64,000 bases of DNA from Boswellia sacra (Eukaryota; Streptophyta; Magnoliopsida; Sapindales; Burseraceae), in contig SNVD02014776.1 in assembly GCA_013180625.2 (NCBI GenBank), positions 1-64,000 on the forward strand. The letters are read 5' to 3'. Each line of letters opens with the position of its first letter. Position 1 is the stretch's first letter. Below the pieces are notes generated by a model, which ran no database searches, was not told the DNA's origin, and saw nothing but the letters and a program-made list of their open reading frames with translations. The position numbers and the translations under genes were made by a program. This document shows positions 1 through 9,887 of the stretch, piece by piece.

Positions 1-150
1 AAGTATCTTGATGTCACACATACAAGACATTAGGTAATTTTGGTAGGGCAGGAGGACACTATGCTAGCATTTCAATGAAAATTAACTCTTTCTCTATCTT
101 TTACCATTTGTATCTTCTTTTTTTCTTACTGGAGTATGAACTGGCTCCAG

Positions 151-252
151 GTGTGCCCAGATGGGAAGACAATAGAAGCAGAAGCTGCCCATGGAATAGT
201 TACACGGCATTACAGGGTTCATCAGAAAGGTGGTGAAACCAACAAAAACAGG
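151..252 (+). pseudogene. Isolated exon fragment of NADP-dependent isocitrate dehydrogenase
   Basis: The frame starting at 151, directly after a splice-acceptor-like CTCCAG, reads [15 protein letters not shown] followed by [15 protein letters not shown]. This is the highly conserved segment of cytosolic and plastid NADP-isocitrate dehydrogenase (isocitrate to 2-oxoglutarate plus NADPH). Homology fades at about 245, where the family continues with an STNSIASIFAW-like block and this sequence does not. No neighbouring IDH exons are visible, and the upstream pyrimidine-rich stretch looks like the end of an intron. It is therefore a captured internal exon with its 3' part lost, lying inside the CACTA element, and cannot encode an enzyme. 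Confidence 0.85.
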
Positions 253-828
253 GTTCATCACTTTCTTTTTTTGATCTTTAAGGCATTGTCTAAGACTGTG
301 TAAAAAAAAAAGCATTTCCTTCTGGCCTTTTAGAAAGTGATTCCTAACTCAAGTCATCCCAGTAACAGTAGAACAGAGACAAAGTTGATACTACATGAAC
401 AAGCAAAGCAAGCAGGTAGTTCCCTTAAAAACTTGCTTACAGTGCATTCTCATTGAGAATTAGTAACTTCTTTTGTATATTTCTTACAATCAGTGGATGA
501 TATTCCATCATCCCTGCCTTCAGAATGTCATTCTTTTCAGTTTAGAGGTTGTGTCCCACTGATGGGAACTTGTTTGTCAGTACCAATAAACACCCATTCC
601 CTGTTTTTATTGTGTCACAAGATACCACTGCCCCTTCTTATTATAATCATGCAATGGAATATAATAGCAAGGCTTGGCATTTATTGATATTTGCAAATAT
701 TTTTGTTCTATGCTCTAACTTCTAAATTCTTTTTCCTACTTGGTTTTTATTTGTCTTCTACATTCCTATTTATGTAAATATTGCCATTCTTTTATCCTGA
801 ATAATGCTTCTGTTTGCTCAGATTCAGT

Positions 829-1759
829 CGTAGGGTTCATCTAGTCAATGGGTTGATGTGATGAAGAAGAAGAGAGCAGTTCATGAGAATATTATAAATT
901 TAGTGCATCAGCAATGTTCTAGCAAAAATGTGGAGAAGGTAAACTTTTGATATGCATTCTACAGCAAAACATTATATAATTGAGGACAGTTGATAGTTAA
1001 CTACTGTGAAATTTTGGTCTGTCTAGGCTTGGTTATTATTTATAGATGGTCTGTTTAGTTTTGCTTTCAAAGGTTTTGGTCGCTTCCTTTGTGCTTTTTT
1101 GTATATATCTAATGAATTATTTGACAGTTTGCAGGAAGTTCAATCTGAAGTCGTTCCTTTGAGAGAAAAGGAGAAAAAAGGTGTTTATCCATGTCTAGTA
1201 TTTAAATCACTCATAATAATCGTTATTTTCATTTGGAATGTGTTTATGTTCCAAATTTTAGTTATTAAAGGAAGTTTTTGAGCTTGTTGAGAACATTCTA
1301 ATATGAAGATCTGTTTAGAATGAAGGCAATGCTGTTCCTTTATTAGTAAAAGGAGGTTTCAATTATAATGATTTTTATCTTCTTCATAAAAAAACATTTT
1401 ATCCTTTGTTTGTAGTTATTGTCATACGGTTGATAATTATGCATAAAGTTTATTTGCAGAGAGAAAGAAGCATGGAGATCATCTGATTGGTCATTTTAAA
1501 AGCCCAGAGAATGCTGCTACCATTGGTGGTACTGCTGAATCATCATTGTGCCTTAACCATGAGGTCTCAGGTATGATACTGCATAACCAGTAAAAATAAT
1601 TACAGAAAACTTTAAGCAGAAACAAAAAATGAAATGGCATAATTGTGGTCATAACTTTATCATGTCTGAATAATCTTTTTGCTGACGTTCTAACTTCTGA
1701 AGTATTCCCTTCTCTCAAGATTCACAAGAGAGTTTTCTTCAAGGTGAAGAAGTAACCAG
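829..1759 (+). pseudogene. Captured multi-exon fragment of an unrecognised host gene
   Basis: Four exon-like blocks, about 829-938, 1134-1180, 1460-1570 and 1720-1759, have AG acceptors and GT donors and join in one reading frame with compatible phases (0, 1, 1). The first block includes [16 protein letters not shown]. The third contains KKHGDHLIGHFKSPENAA, and the last ends SQESFLQGEEVTR. The product is hydrophilic, charged and partly helical. I do not recognise the family. A TAG lies in frame at about 832, so the true 5' border of the first block is uncertain. Agreement of phase across three introns is strong evidence that this is genuine gene sequence retained with its introns inside the transposon. 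No start codon or 3' end is visible. Confidence 0.55.
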
Positions 1760-1922
1760 GTGAGCTGGTTTACCATCGAATCCTGCATATGTCTCTGGAA
1801 CCAAGGAAAGTGAAGAAAAATTTTCTCAGAAGCAAAAAATCCCAATTAAGGATTACTTAATATTTCTGTTTAAGCTGAGATTCTACCCCATTCTTTGAAT
1901 ACTATCATTTTTGTGATTTTAG

Positions 1923-2023
1923 GATAGTGGAGGTTTTTAGAGATTGGACAAATTGGCTTCTTTACAAAGGTGGAATTGGAGTTAAAGGGGAAGAAAGCTG
2001 GGAAGCTTGGTGGGAAGAGGAAT
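1923..2023 (+). pseudogene. Callose synthase (glucan synthase-like) exon fragment
   Basis: After the acceptor TTTTAG at 1917-1922 the frame reads IVEVFRDWTNWLLYKGGIGV, then KGEESWEAWWEEEL. The GGIGV...SWE.WW.EE signature lies in the C-terminal catalytic region of plant callose synthases (UDP-glucose 1,3-beta-glucan synthase, plasma membrane), just before the C-terminal membrane block. After the EEEL the sequence no longer follows the family and becomes hydrophobic low-complexity coding. Only this piece is present, so it is a captured fragment, in the same orientation as the other host fragments in the CACTA element. Its first codon phase matches the donor phase of the exon ending at 1759, so a spliced chimaeric frame is possible. 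Confidence 0.7.
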
Positions 2024-2703
2024 TGGTATTAGTTCTGTTCTCTGTCGTTTCTTTGGTTGATTGTCTGGAGTTATTTGCCTTTTATTTTCTGCAGTTTATT
2101 TTGCCTTTTATTTTCTATAGTTTATTTTGATTGTTTACTTCAAAATACTAGTAAGCCTCTTGTTTTATTTGCTTAATTTCTATTAGTTGGTTATTACATT
2201 GAAAGGGCCTAAACGGTGCGTTTAGTTCCCTGCCGTTCAACCAAACTTTTGTCTAGTAGTTGATCAGATTAGCTTATGTATTGTAATGGTTTTTTCACAA
2301 AAGAGAATAGAAATTTCTTTTCTCTTGGGATTTGTTCTCCCTGGACACCCAGTGAGCTACATCTTCCATGCATCCAAAAGATTGTTGTACTACTTTCCAT
2401 TCAAGTGTCTGCTATCAAGTTCTGCTAGATTACTACTGTTAGGCACTTATTAGCCTCTTCTTTTTAGATTATTTTATTTTGTTCTACCTTTTGAGTGCTA
2501 AGTATCATAAAATTTGTGTTTTTTTATTTGTCCTTCTTTTTTTTTGGGTCCACCATTAATGATCTTTCAATGCTTCCAAATTGAACTGGTATATATCTTT
2601 TGTCTTTCAATGCTTATATTTATTTCTCAAGCTTGTATGAAGAACACATGTGTATATCTTTTGTCTTTCAATGCTTATATTAATTCCTCAGACTTGTCTT
2701 TCA

Positions 2704-3140
2704 GAACTGGTATGGTTACCAACAGTGGATGCTGAGTTAGAGTCAGTTGAAGCCATCACCTTGCCAATCTTCAGTGCAAGCATATGCGTTGTTGTTGCTA
2801 TTGTTCTCTCGATGTATCTTATCTTCGAACATTTAGCTGGTTTTAATCAGCCCGAGGTTCATGCTTATTTTCTCTATTTTGAAGTTTGGTTATCCTTTAT
2901 ATAATTATGCTTTTATATGTTTATTTTTCACTCATAGTACTCACATATTGCTGCTGTTGTCAAAATGGCTTTGTACTATCTTGTATAATTTTTCTAGTTA
3001 AAGTCTAAACTGTTTCTATTTCAATTAATTTTTTCCTTTTGTTGATGTTTGATTTCAGAAGCAAAAGTTCTTGATTGGACTCATTCTGATGGTTCCTGTT
3101 TATGCTCAATATGGGAAGGATCACTCCTTGAGGATGGAAG
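2704..3140 (+). pseudogene. LAZ1-like (DUF300 / Ost-alpha family) membrane protein fragment, two exons
   Basis: Exon 2704-2856 encodes ELVWLPTVDAELESVEAIT and then a first transmembrane segment, ending SMYLIFEHLAGFNQPE at a GT donor. Exon 3059-3140 begins KQKFLIGLILMVPVYA after a TTTCAG acceptor. This is the N-terminal part of plant LAZ1 proteins (seven-transmembrane DUF300 family, tonoplast; linked to brassinosteroid signalling and cell death). After VPVYA the family continues with VESFLSL, but here unrelated sequence (QYGKDHS) follows and the frame stops. The rest of the gene is absent. This is the last host fragment before the non-coding part of the CACTA element. Confidence 0.8.
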
Positions 3141-4084
3141 GTAATAATTTTTAATCCAATACAATATAAAACATCTTATATGTTGTCAAGCTTATTTGTT
3201 TGTTGGAAATATGTATGTGAAACATTGGTGCGATTGTCAATTCTGTACATTGGAGCCCCTTTTTGTCCTTTTTCTTTTTTGTTTATTTATTTGTGGGTGG
3301 GGGAGAAGGTAATGGGATATTTGGAATAAGAAGGAATAAAATCGGTTATTGTTTGGAATTGGAATTGCCATAGCATGGTCATTGAAGAAAGATACTTATG
3401 ACTTAAACCTTCAGTTTTCTTTTTATAAAATTATTGTTACCAGGGATTAGATCCCATGCATGTGGATTTTCTAGTCTTGAGAATTTTCTATTGCCGCAGA
3501 GAAGTTGATTTTATGATGCATCGGACATTTAATTTATTTATTTATGTATTTGATATGAAATATAAGATCTATATAAATTCTATGTAAAGATGAAACAACA
3601 GTGGACCCAGTACCTAACTCTCTATGTACTGATTATGTGATTTATCGGGTTATACTACGATACATACAAACTCTCTATGTACTCTTTTATTTCCATTTGT
3701 TTACTTAGCTTCACTCATACTAAATTGTTGTCAACTCGTTATGACGTGTGCTCAATTGTACGTATGCCTTAATCACTTGCTTATTTCCATTTGTTTACTT
3801 AACTTCATTCCCACTAAATTATCAACAAGTTAGGATATGTGCTTAATCATACATGGTAGTTATTAACTAAAATGCATCAAGTGGGATTCAGACCCTTTTC
3901 CTCTTTAATAGAATTGAGTTCAATAATAGTGTTTTAACCATTCAACCAATTCTATTTGTATTGTGTTTTCAAGAAAGATTATATAATATAAATAATTTTT
4001 TTGAAAAATATTTATAAATATATATATACATACTTTACTGTTCAATGATTAATTAAGAAAATACCATTCCCAAAAAGTTGACAA
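3141..4084. other. No gene recognised; internal non-coding part of the CACTA element
   Basis: AT-rich sequence with no supportable reading frame. It contains an imperfect tandem duplication with a period of about 94 bp (around 3687-3780 and 3781-3870; both copies share TTATTTCCATTTGTTTACTT). The first part probably continues the intron after the LAZ1 fragment. Confidence 0.5.
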
Positions 4085-4974
4085 TAACAAATCGTCAAAC
4101 ATGGGCCAAACGAATATGTCATATTTGACGGTATCTATTAATAAACAGTCAAATATGAGCTAAAAATTGGGTAATATTTGACATAATAAGTCAAATATGA
4201 GTTCTGTCATACTTGACAGTATCCAAACCGACAAGTATAATAAATAGTCAAATATTTGACTGTCAAATATGAGCAAAAAATATTTGTCAAACTTGACAGT
4301 ATCCAAATGGTCAAGTATTGAAGCAATAATATTTTTCTGTAAAAAAAGAGTCAAATATTATTGTATGCTCACATACTTGACGGTCAAAAGCCATCAAATA
4401 TGAAAAAAATTTGACCGTAAAGAGTCAAATATGAGCCAAAATATTTGTCATATTTGACAGTATCCAAACGGTCAAGTATTAAAGTAATAATATTTGTCTG
4501 TCAAAAAAGAGTAAAATATTATTCTATGCTCACATACTTGACGGTCAAAAGCAATCAAATATGAAAAAAATTTGACCGTTTCGTAATATTTGACGGTTAC
4601 TGTAAAATACTTAACGGTTAAAAGCAGTCAAATATTGAAAAATTCGACCGTTAGGTTCATAATATTTGACGGTTACTGTCAAATATTATTAACAATAATT
4701 TAAAAATTTTGACCGTTAATTTTGTCATATTTGACGGTTTATGTCAAATATTTCTTCAATAAATCGTCAAATAATACTAAAAATTTGAATTCAAAGATAT
4801 ACAAATTTGACTATTTTGTAAGAGTCAAATAATGCTATAGTGAATATTTGACGGTTTGACCAACGGTCAACTATTATCATATTTGACGGTGACATATATG
4901 ACACGTAATAACCGTCAAATATTATCATATTTGACGGTTAAAAACAATCAAATATTTGCTTTTTTCTTGTAGTG
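4085..4974. repeat. Subterminal repeat region of the CACTA element (ATTTGACGGT motifs)
   Basis: More than 25 copies of a roughly 10-bp motif (ATTTGACGGT, ACCGTCAAAT and close variants such as ATACTTGACGG) lie in both orientations at short spacing up to the terminus at 4974. In En/Spm-type elements such arrays are bound by the element's TNPA-like protein and are needed in cis for excision; that role is known for the family and inferred here. Longer units also repeat: the stretch from about 4285 to 4410 is similar to about 4440 to 4570. Confidence 0.8.
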
Positions 4975-5253
4975 AATATAGATACAAAAGTTGTCTGCAT
5001 TCATCATTTGTGTAACTTGTCGAAGTGAGATGATCACGAAAGGTAAGTGATTGATTTGTTTGAGTGAATTCCGAATTTCTGATTTCCTCATATTGAAAAT
5101 TGTTGAAAGAACTTTGTATATGTGTACTACATGGACTAATTAACTCAACTATGGACAAGTCAGCATCAACTGCTTTTAAATTGCTGCAAAAGGTGTCATG
5201 GCCTTAAGCAATTTTAAAACCTAAATTAAAATGCAAATATTTGGAGAGTTAAC

Positions 5254-6099
5254 CTTTAATATGAGCGTCTGTCACCCTTGTGCTTTTAACACAACCCGTT
5301 CCCGATGGGCAGGGGCAAGCATAACTTCCTTCCATGAAGATGCATCTTTGGTAGCAATTATTAATGGTCGGATCGGCACATTCGTTAACATCATCTATGT
5401 TGTAATGAAAACTTCGTCAATAAAATATGTTATTTCATTGAAATGCCGGGTAATTTAAAATGAATTTGCAAGCTCAATTAAAAAAGTTATAGTCTCAGCG
5501 TTTAAAAGGACTGCATGCTTTAACTTACACTTACTGAGCATTGAAGAAACAGTAACATTAGTACCTGCGCATCCCTCTGGAAGATATGGGTTTCCCTGGT
5601 ATCCTTGGGCACAGGAGCAGGAAACAAAGCTTTGATTTGTTGAACATATGGTATTGTGACCACAAATTTGGCATGTTTCATTTGCAAATAATGACAACTT
5701 CCCATCAATATCGATCGAGATTGGACTGAAGCTGTTTCTTTCTTCAGAGTAGTATAAGTATGGATTGTCTTCCCAAGTAATGGAATCAATGGGTGAGATG
5801 CAAGATGAAGGTATCAGACGATTGATAAGCAGGATGCCATTTAGGTTTATGTCCAAGACCTCGACCATATTGTAGCTCAAGAAAGGTTTAAAAGGACGGA
5901 ATGAAGTGTTGCAGGTTATTGAGAACCAATGGTTCTTGTAGCAACCTGATTCCATACCAAAAGGATAAGGGATGGTAACATCACCACAAGTACTCGTACA
6001 GCGTGGCTTGGAGTATGGAGTAAAAGCTGAAACGGAAACCATGCCCATGCCCAACAATAGAAAAAAGATGTGCTGGAAAATATGATCAAGTACTACCAT
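5254..6099 (-). pseudogene. Wall-associated receptor kinase-like gene, exons 1-2 only, kinase exon missing
   Basis: Exon 1 (6099-5565) starts MVVLDHIFQHIFFLLLGMGM, a hydrophobic signal peptide, followed by the GUB_WAK pectin-binding domain (CGDVTIPYPFG at about residues 39-49, then CYKNHWFSITCN). It ends CSCAQGYQGNPYLPEGC at a GT donor. Exon 2 (5394-5254) encodes a calcium-binding EGF domain (DVNECADPTINNC, then GSYACPCPSG), with matching phase. The next exon should carry the membrane segment and Ser/Thr kinase. Instead the intron runs into the CACTA terminus at 4974. Compared with the paralogue at 18925-21977, about 100 residues of the wall-binding domain are missing after NPYLYYSEERN. No stop codon interrupts the two exons. 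The kinase exon may lie left of the window beyond the transposon; otherwise this is a dead fragment. Confidence 0.8.
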
Positions 6100-6420
6100 G
6101 ATTAAGCTTATTGTAGTTTGAACAATAATGGAGGCAACCTACAGACACGCATTGCATTTGCATATAAATGACTACTTCGTTTTTGCCTCAGAATAATGAA
6201 AAATCATAATTTGAGCCTTTTTTATTATATAAATTCTTGAGGAACTACATTAGAATTGAGGGATTGCCAGGACACTTCCTGAATTTCGCCTCGATTCACT
6301 TGTCAACTTCAAGACTCACTTCGAAAGTCTTTAATTATTTAATCTCTTCTCTTCAGATTGAATACATATGATAATTAAGCTTATAAAACAACAAGTCGCT
6401 ATCATTTCTTTATTATAAAT
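6100..6420. promoter_or_regulatory. 5' flank of the first WAK copy
   Basis: Upstream of the WAK start on the minus strand. It is alignable by eye to the flank of the second WAK copy (22480-22571 continuing at 25157-25260): shared blocks include the stretch around GAATTGAGG, the CACTT...GAAAGTCTT...AATCTCTTCT region and TATAAAACAAC. The last is a TATA-like element, but it lies about 290 bp upstream of the ATG, so its role is uncertain. No other gene is seen. Confidence 0.45.
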
Positions 6421-6747
6421 TTAGATCTTCTCTGAAATTAGTAATATATTAATAAAGAGTAACATTAACTTTCTGATTATTGGGAAATATATATTCACTG
6501 AATAATATATAAATATATATAATTATTTCAAGTTAAGAGAATTCTAGAACAGATTGTAACTGAAAAATGATTCTTATTTCATTTAATGAATTTATACAAG
6601 AGAGTCTCTAATTATACACACAAAAGCTAGCAAAGAAATTCCTAACTACTTCAAGCTGAGCTGTCAATGCAAATAACAGGATGCTAGCTGTCCTCCACTT
6701 ATTGAAAATTATATACAAAATAGTTATTTAACTAACCAATATCTTTA

Positions 6748-6887
6748 GAGAAAATCTGGGGTACATCCGCTGCATTGCAGCAGACGGCCCAAAACGTGCC
6801 ATGTAGTGTCTCATGTTGATGTGGCGCCTACGTGCCAGCCCCTGGTTGCATCCGCTGCACTGCAACGGATGTATAGTAGATTTTCTC
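6748..6887. mobile_element. 140-bp MITE with long terminal inverted repeats (Mutator-like)
   Basis: The two ends are inverted copies of one another: the left begins GAGAAAATCTG and continues TACATCCGCTGCATTGCAGC; the right, reverse-complemented, begins GAGAAAATCTACTATACATC. Flanking 9-mers are ATATCTTTA (6739-6747) and ATATCTTCA (6888-6896), a 9-bp target duplication with one mismatch, typical of Mutator-like elements. The copia B copy lacks the insertion at the matching place (about 15590), which confirms it as an insertion. The whole element could fold into a hairpin. It codes for nothing. Confidence 0.75.
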
Positions 6888-7681
6888 ATATCTTCAACAT
6901 ACACCCACAAGTTTAGCTGGGTCCCTGATCAACAAACTTATCAACAAATTCTTTTCCACGGTTGATGTTAAGCTTAGCTCTAAGTATCTCAAATCTTGCC
7001 TCTGTAGTGGCCCAGTCATAATGTTAGCATTCTGAAACTCAGTAGAAACATGTTTACCAGATAATTGCTCTGTTATTATTTTCTCCTTGACGAAATGAAT
7101 ATCTACTTCTATAGGCTTAGTACGAGTATGAAAAATTGGATTAGCAGCTAGTTATTCTGCTTCCTTATTGTCACATAACATAGTAGGAACATCACTTAAT
7201 TGAAACCCCAATTCTCCTATAGTAAACCTTGCAACTAAATCACCTCATTAGCTGCTTGATATAAAGCTTTATATTATGATTCTGTTGATGATCGAACAAC
7301 TACTTTCTATTTTTAGATGACTAACAAATCAGATTTTCACCAAAGTAAATGCAGTTTCCTGAAGTTGATTTTCTATCATTAATTGAATTGGCTCAATCAG
7401 CATCACTATAATATGTTAAGGTTAGTGCTTGCATAGGCTTAAAAAGTAATCCATAGTTAGAAGTTTCCTTGATGTGCCTTAGCAGTCTTTTGTATGCTTG
7501 CTACTACAAGGGTGTTGGAGCCTGCAAAAATTGGCTTAATTTTTTAACTGCAAATGATATATCAAGTCGTGACATAGCAAGATATTGTAATCCTCTTATT
7601 ACACTTCCATAAAATGTAGGATTCTTAAACAGGTCATTATCACTCTTTGACAGCTTCAAATTTGCTACCATTGGTGCCTAA

Positions 7682-8184
7682 TGTCACAAGCTTAGAGGTT
7701 TAGGTAGCACGCTCGTGCGGCACTTAGACAACTTGAACCTGAAAGTTGCTAAGTAAGCCTGATTGATTGCCTTCTCGCTCAAGGAGAAGATAGGACCGTT
7801 GAGCTAAAGAGCTTTGTAGGCAAGAAGAGAAGAGATGGAAGATGGAGACAAGTATTGCTAAGCAAGAGAGCTTTGTATTACACAAGAATGCTTGCTTACA
7901 ACTTTGCTTGAATGCTTGGATGATTTACAAATGAGCTTTGGAAGGGTTTTTATAGTGAACCACCTCTTAAATGGATGGCTAAGATCTAATGCATCTAAGG
8001 GTCCTAATTCACTATCTAGAATCATCTACTAAAATATCTAGATATTTACAAGGGAGAATTCTAGAAACTTGGCTTGCTAGAGAATTCTAGAAGATGGGCT
8101 TGGGCTTGCAAGCTTTCTAGAAGTTAGGCCAAGCCTTATGCATATTTGGGCCACTCTAACAAGCAAATTGGGCGGGCCATAACA
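7682..8184 (-). repeat. 3' LTR of chromovirus G1
   Basis: 503 bp, bounded TGTCACAAGC...CCATAACA on the plus strand. Matches 12936-13438 over its full length with scattered substitutions. The purine-rich tract is adjacent at 8185. Confidence 0.9.
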
Positions 8185-8197
8185 TCCTCCCCTACCT
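8185..8197 (-). other. Polypurine tract of G1
   Basis: The minus strand reads TAGGTAGGGGAGGA directly before the 3' LTR start TGTTATGG. This is the plus-strand priming site used in reverse transcription of LTR elements. Confidence 0.75.
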
Positions 8198-8199
8198 AA

Positions 8200-9884
8200 T
8201 TCTGTGAAGTCCTCGGTGCGCTTTCGTCCTTGTAGCGTTGGATGTGCTCGCCAAATTGTCACAAGGCATCTTTGCGTTCCCAGCTAGACTCACTGTCCGG
8301 AAGGTTTTTCCATTTTACCAAGTATTCGATGTATGGTGAAACTCATCTCCTTCGTATCATACATTCTACAAGGATGCATTCCACGTCCTTGTTGAATGCA
8401 GTGATAACGGCTGTAGGTGCTCTCTTGGACTCGCGTCTTGTTAGATCTTCCTTGTCCTCATGATAGGGCTTAAGGAAACTCACATGGAAGACCGGATGGA
8501 TCTTGAGGTTAGGTGGCAATTGGACTTTGTAGGAGACTTCGCCTACTCGCTTGACAATAGGGAAGGGACCTTCGTATTTCTGTACCAACCCTTTGTGCAC
8601 TTTACGAAGTGACTTGAATTGTTGGGGTAGTAGCTTGATGAGTACCAAGTCCCCCTCTTGAAATGCGAGGTGTTGTCTCTTAGTGTTCGCCCATTTCTTT
8701 ATTTTTTTGGCGGCCTTGTCTAAGCATGCTCACGTGATGTCGGCTTGTTCATGCCATTCCTTTGCGAGCTTGTAGGCCGCTGGACTCTTCCCTCCATAGG
8801 TTGAGGCTATGGCATATGGAGTCATAGGTTGTTGTCCCGTCATAATCTCACACGGACTTTTACCCGTTGCCTCACTCCTTTGGAGATTATATGAGAATTG
8901 GGCAACATCTAGCAACTTTTCCCAATCATGTTAGTGAGCGCTCATATAATGCCTCAAGTATAGCTTAAGTAAGGCATTGATGCGCTCGGTTTGCCTATCG
9001 GTTTGGGGATGGAAGCTTGTTGAGAAGCTTAAGTTGGTCCCCAACATTTTGAAGAGCTCTCCCCAAAAACGTCCCGTGAAGCGAGGATCACGGTCACTCA
9101 CAATGTTTTGTGGAACTCCCCAAAGTTTCACCACGTGCTTGAGGAATGCTCGAGCTGCTTCATTCGTGGTGCGATCCGTGGAGACGGGAATGAAGGTGGC
9201 ATATTTGCTAAATCGATTGACTACCACCATTATTCTTCCATATCCCTCGGATTTTGGCAAGGCCACAATGAAGCCCATTGAGACGCTTTTCCATGGCCTT
9301 TCTATGATGGGTAAGGGTTCTAGCAAACCAGCGGGGCGTTGGTGTTCAACCTTGTCTTGTTGGCACACAAGACAAGTCCTTACATAGCCTTGCACGTCTT
9401 CCCGCATTTGAGGCCAATAGTAGGAATCTTGCATGAGTGCAAGGGTTCGTGCCATATCTGGGTGACCAGCCCACTTGGAATCATGGCACTCCTTGATGAT
9501 CTCCTTCCGCAAGTTTTCATGTCTTGGCACGAAGAGGCGATTCCCGGTTGTGAGGAGTAGGCCTTCGTCAAGCCAAAAGCGTCGTGTCTTCCCCTCACTT
9601 GCCAAGTTCAAGAGATTCTTGGCTATGGGGTCGTGCTCTAGGCCTTGTTTGATGCGGTCGATGAGCATACTTTGTGGACGACTCATGCTTAGAGTGGCAA
9701 GTTTCGCCTTGCGACTTAGGGCGTCGGCCACAACGTTTGCCTTACCCGCTTTGTACTCGAGCCTATAGTCGAACTCGGCCAAGAAGTCTTGCCATTGTGC
9801 TTGTATGGGGCTCAACTTCTTTTGCGTTTGAAAATAACTTGTGGTCACATTGTCGGTCTTGATGACGAAGTGTGAGCCAAGCAA
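8200..9884 (-). pseudogene. G1 integrase and chromodomain (broken)
   Basis: The reading frame from 9884 continues RNase H (ADALSRKAKLA), then the integrase zinc-binding region (YVRTCLVCQQDK) and core (VSDRDPRFTGRFWGELFKML, then HPQTDRQTERINALL). In the core the first catalytic Asp appears as Gly (SMGFIVALP), which would itself inactivate the enzyme. Stops follow at about 8931. Further pieces at 8730-8915 and 8343-8648 (RKVHKGLVQKYEGPFPIVKR) form the integrase C-terminus. The minus strand at about 8320-8200 encodes YIEYLVKWKNLPDSESSWER, a chromodomain that targets the element to chromatin. It is interrupted by stops on both sides. This places G1 among the chromoviruses; the clade is not assigned. 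Confidence 0.85.
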
Positions 9885-9887
9885 GTA

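Larger units (their letters stand above)
1..4974. mobile_element. CACTA (En/Spm) transposon, right part, carrying captured host gene fragments
   Basis: The right terminus reads TTTTTTCTTGTAGTG and ends at 4974. Its reverse complement starts CACTACAAGAAAAAA, the classic CACTA end, and the next three bases (AAT, 4975-4977) would be one copy of the 3-bp target duplication. Just inside lies about 0.9 kb of short direct and inverted ATTTGACGGT-type repeats, as expected of CACTA subterminal regions. Further inside, on one strand and with introns kept, are exon remnants of several unrelated host genes. The left end is not in the window, so the element's length and any transposase are unknown. It sits in intron 2 of a WAK gene on the minus strand. 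The terminus is seen; the single-element reading of 1-4974 is inference. Confidence 0.75.

Noticed and set aside
493..687. Frame starting MDDIPSSLPSECHSFQFRG after an acceptor-like CAATCAG
   Set aside because: It could be a further captured exon, but no donor, phase partner or family match was found.
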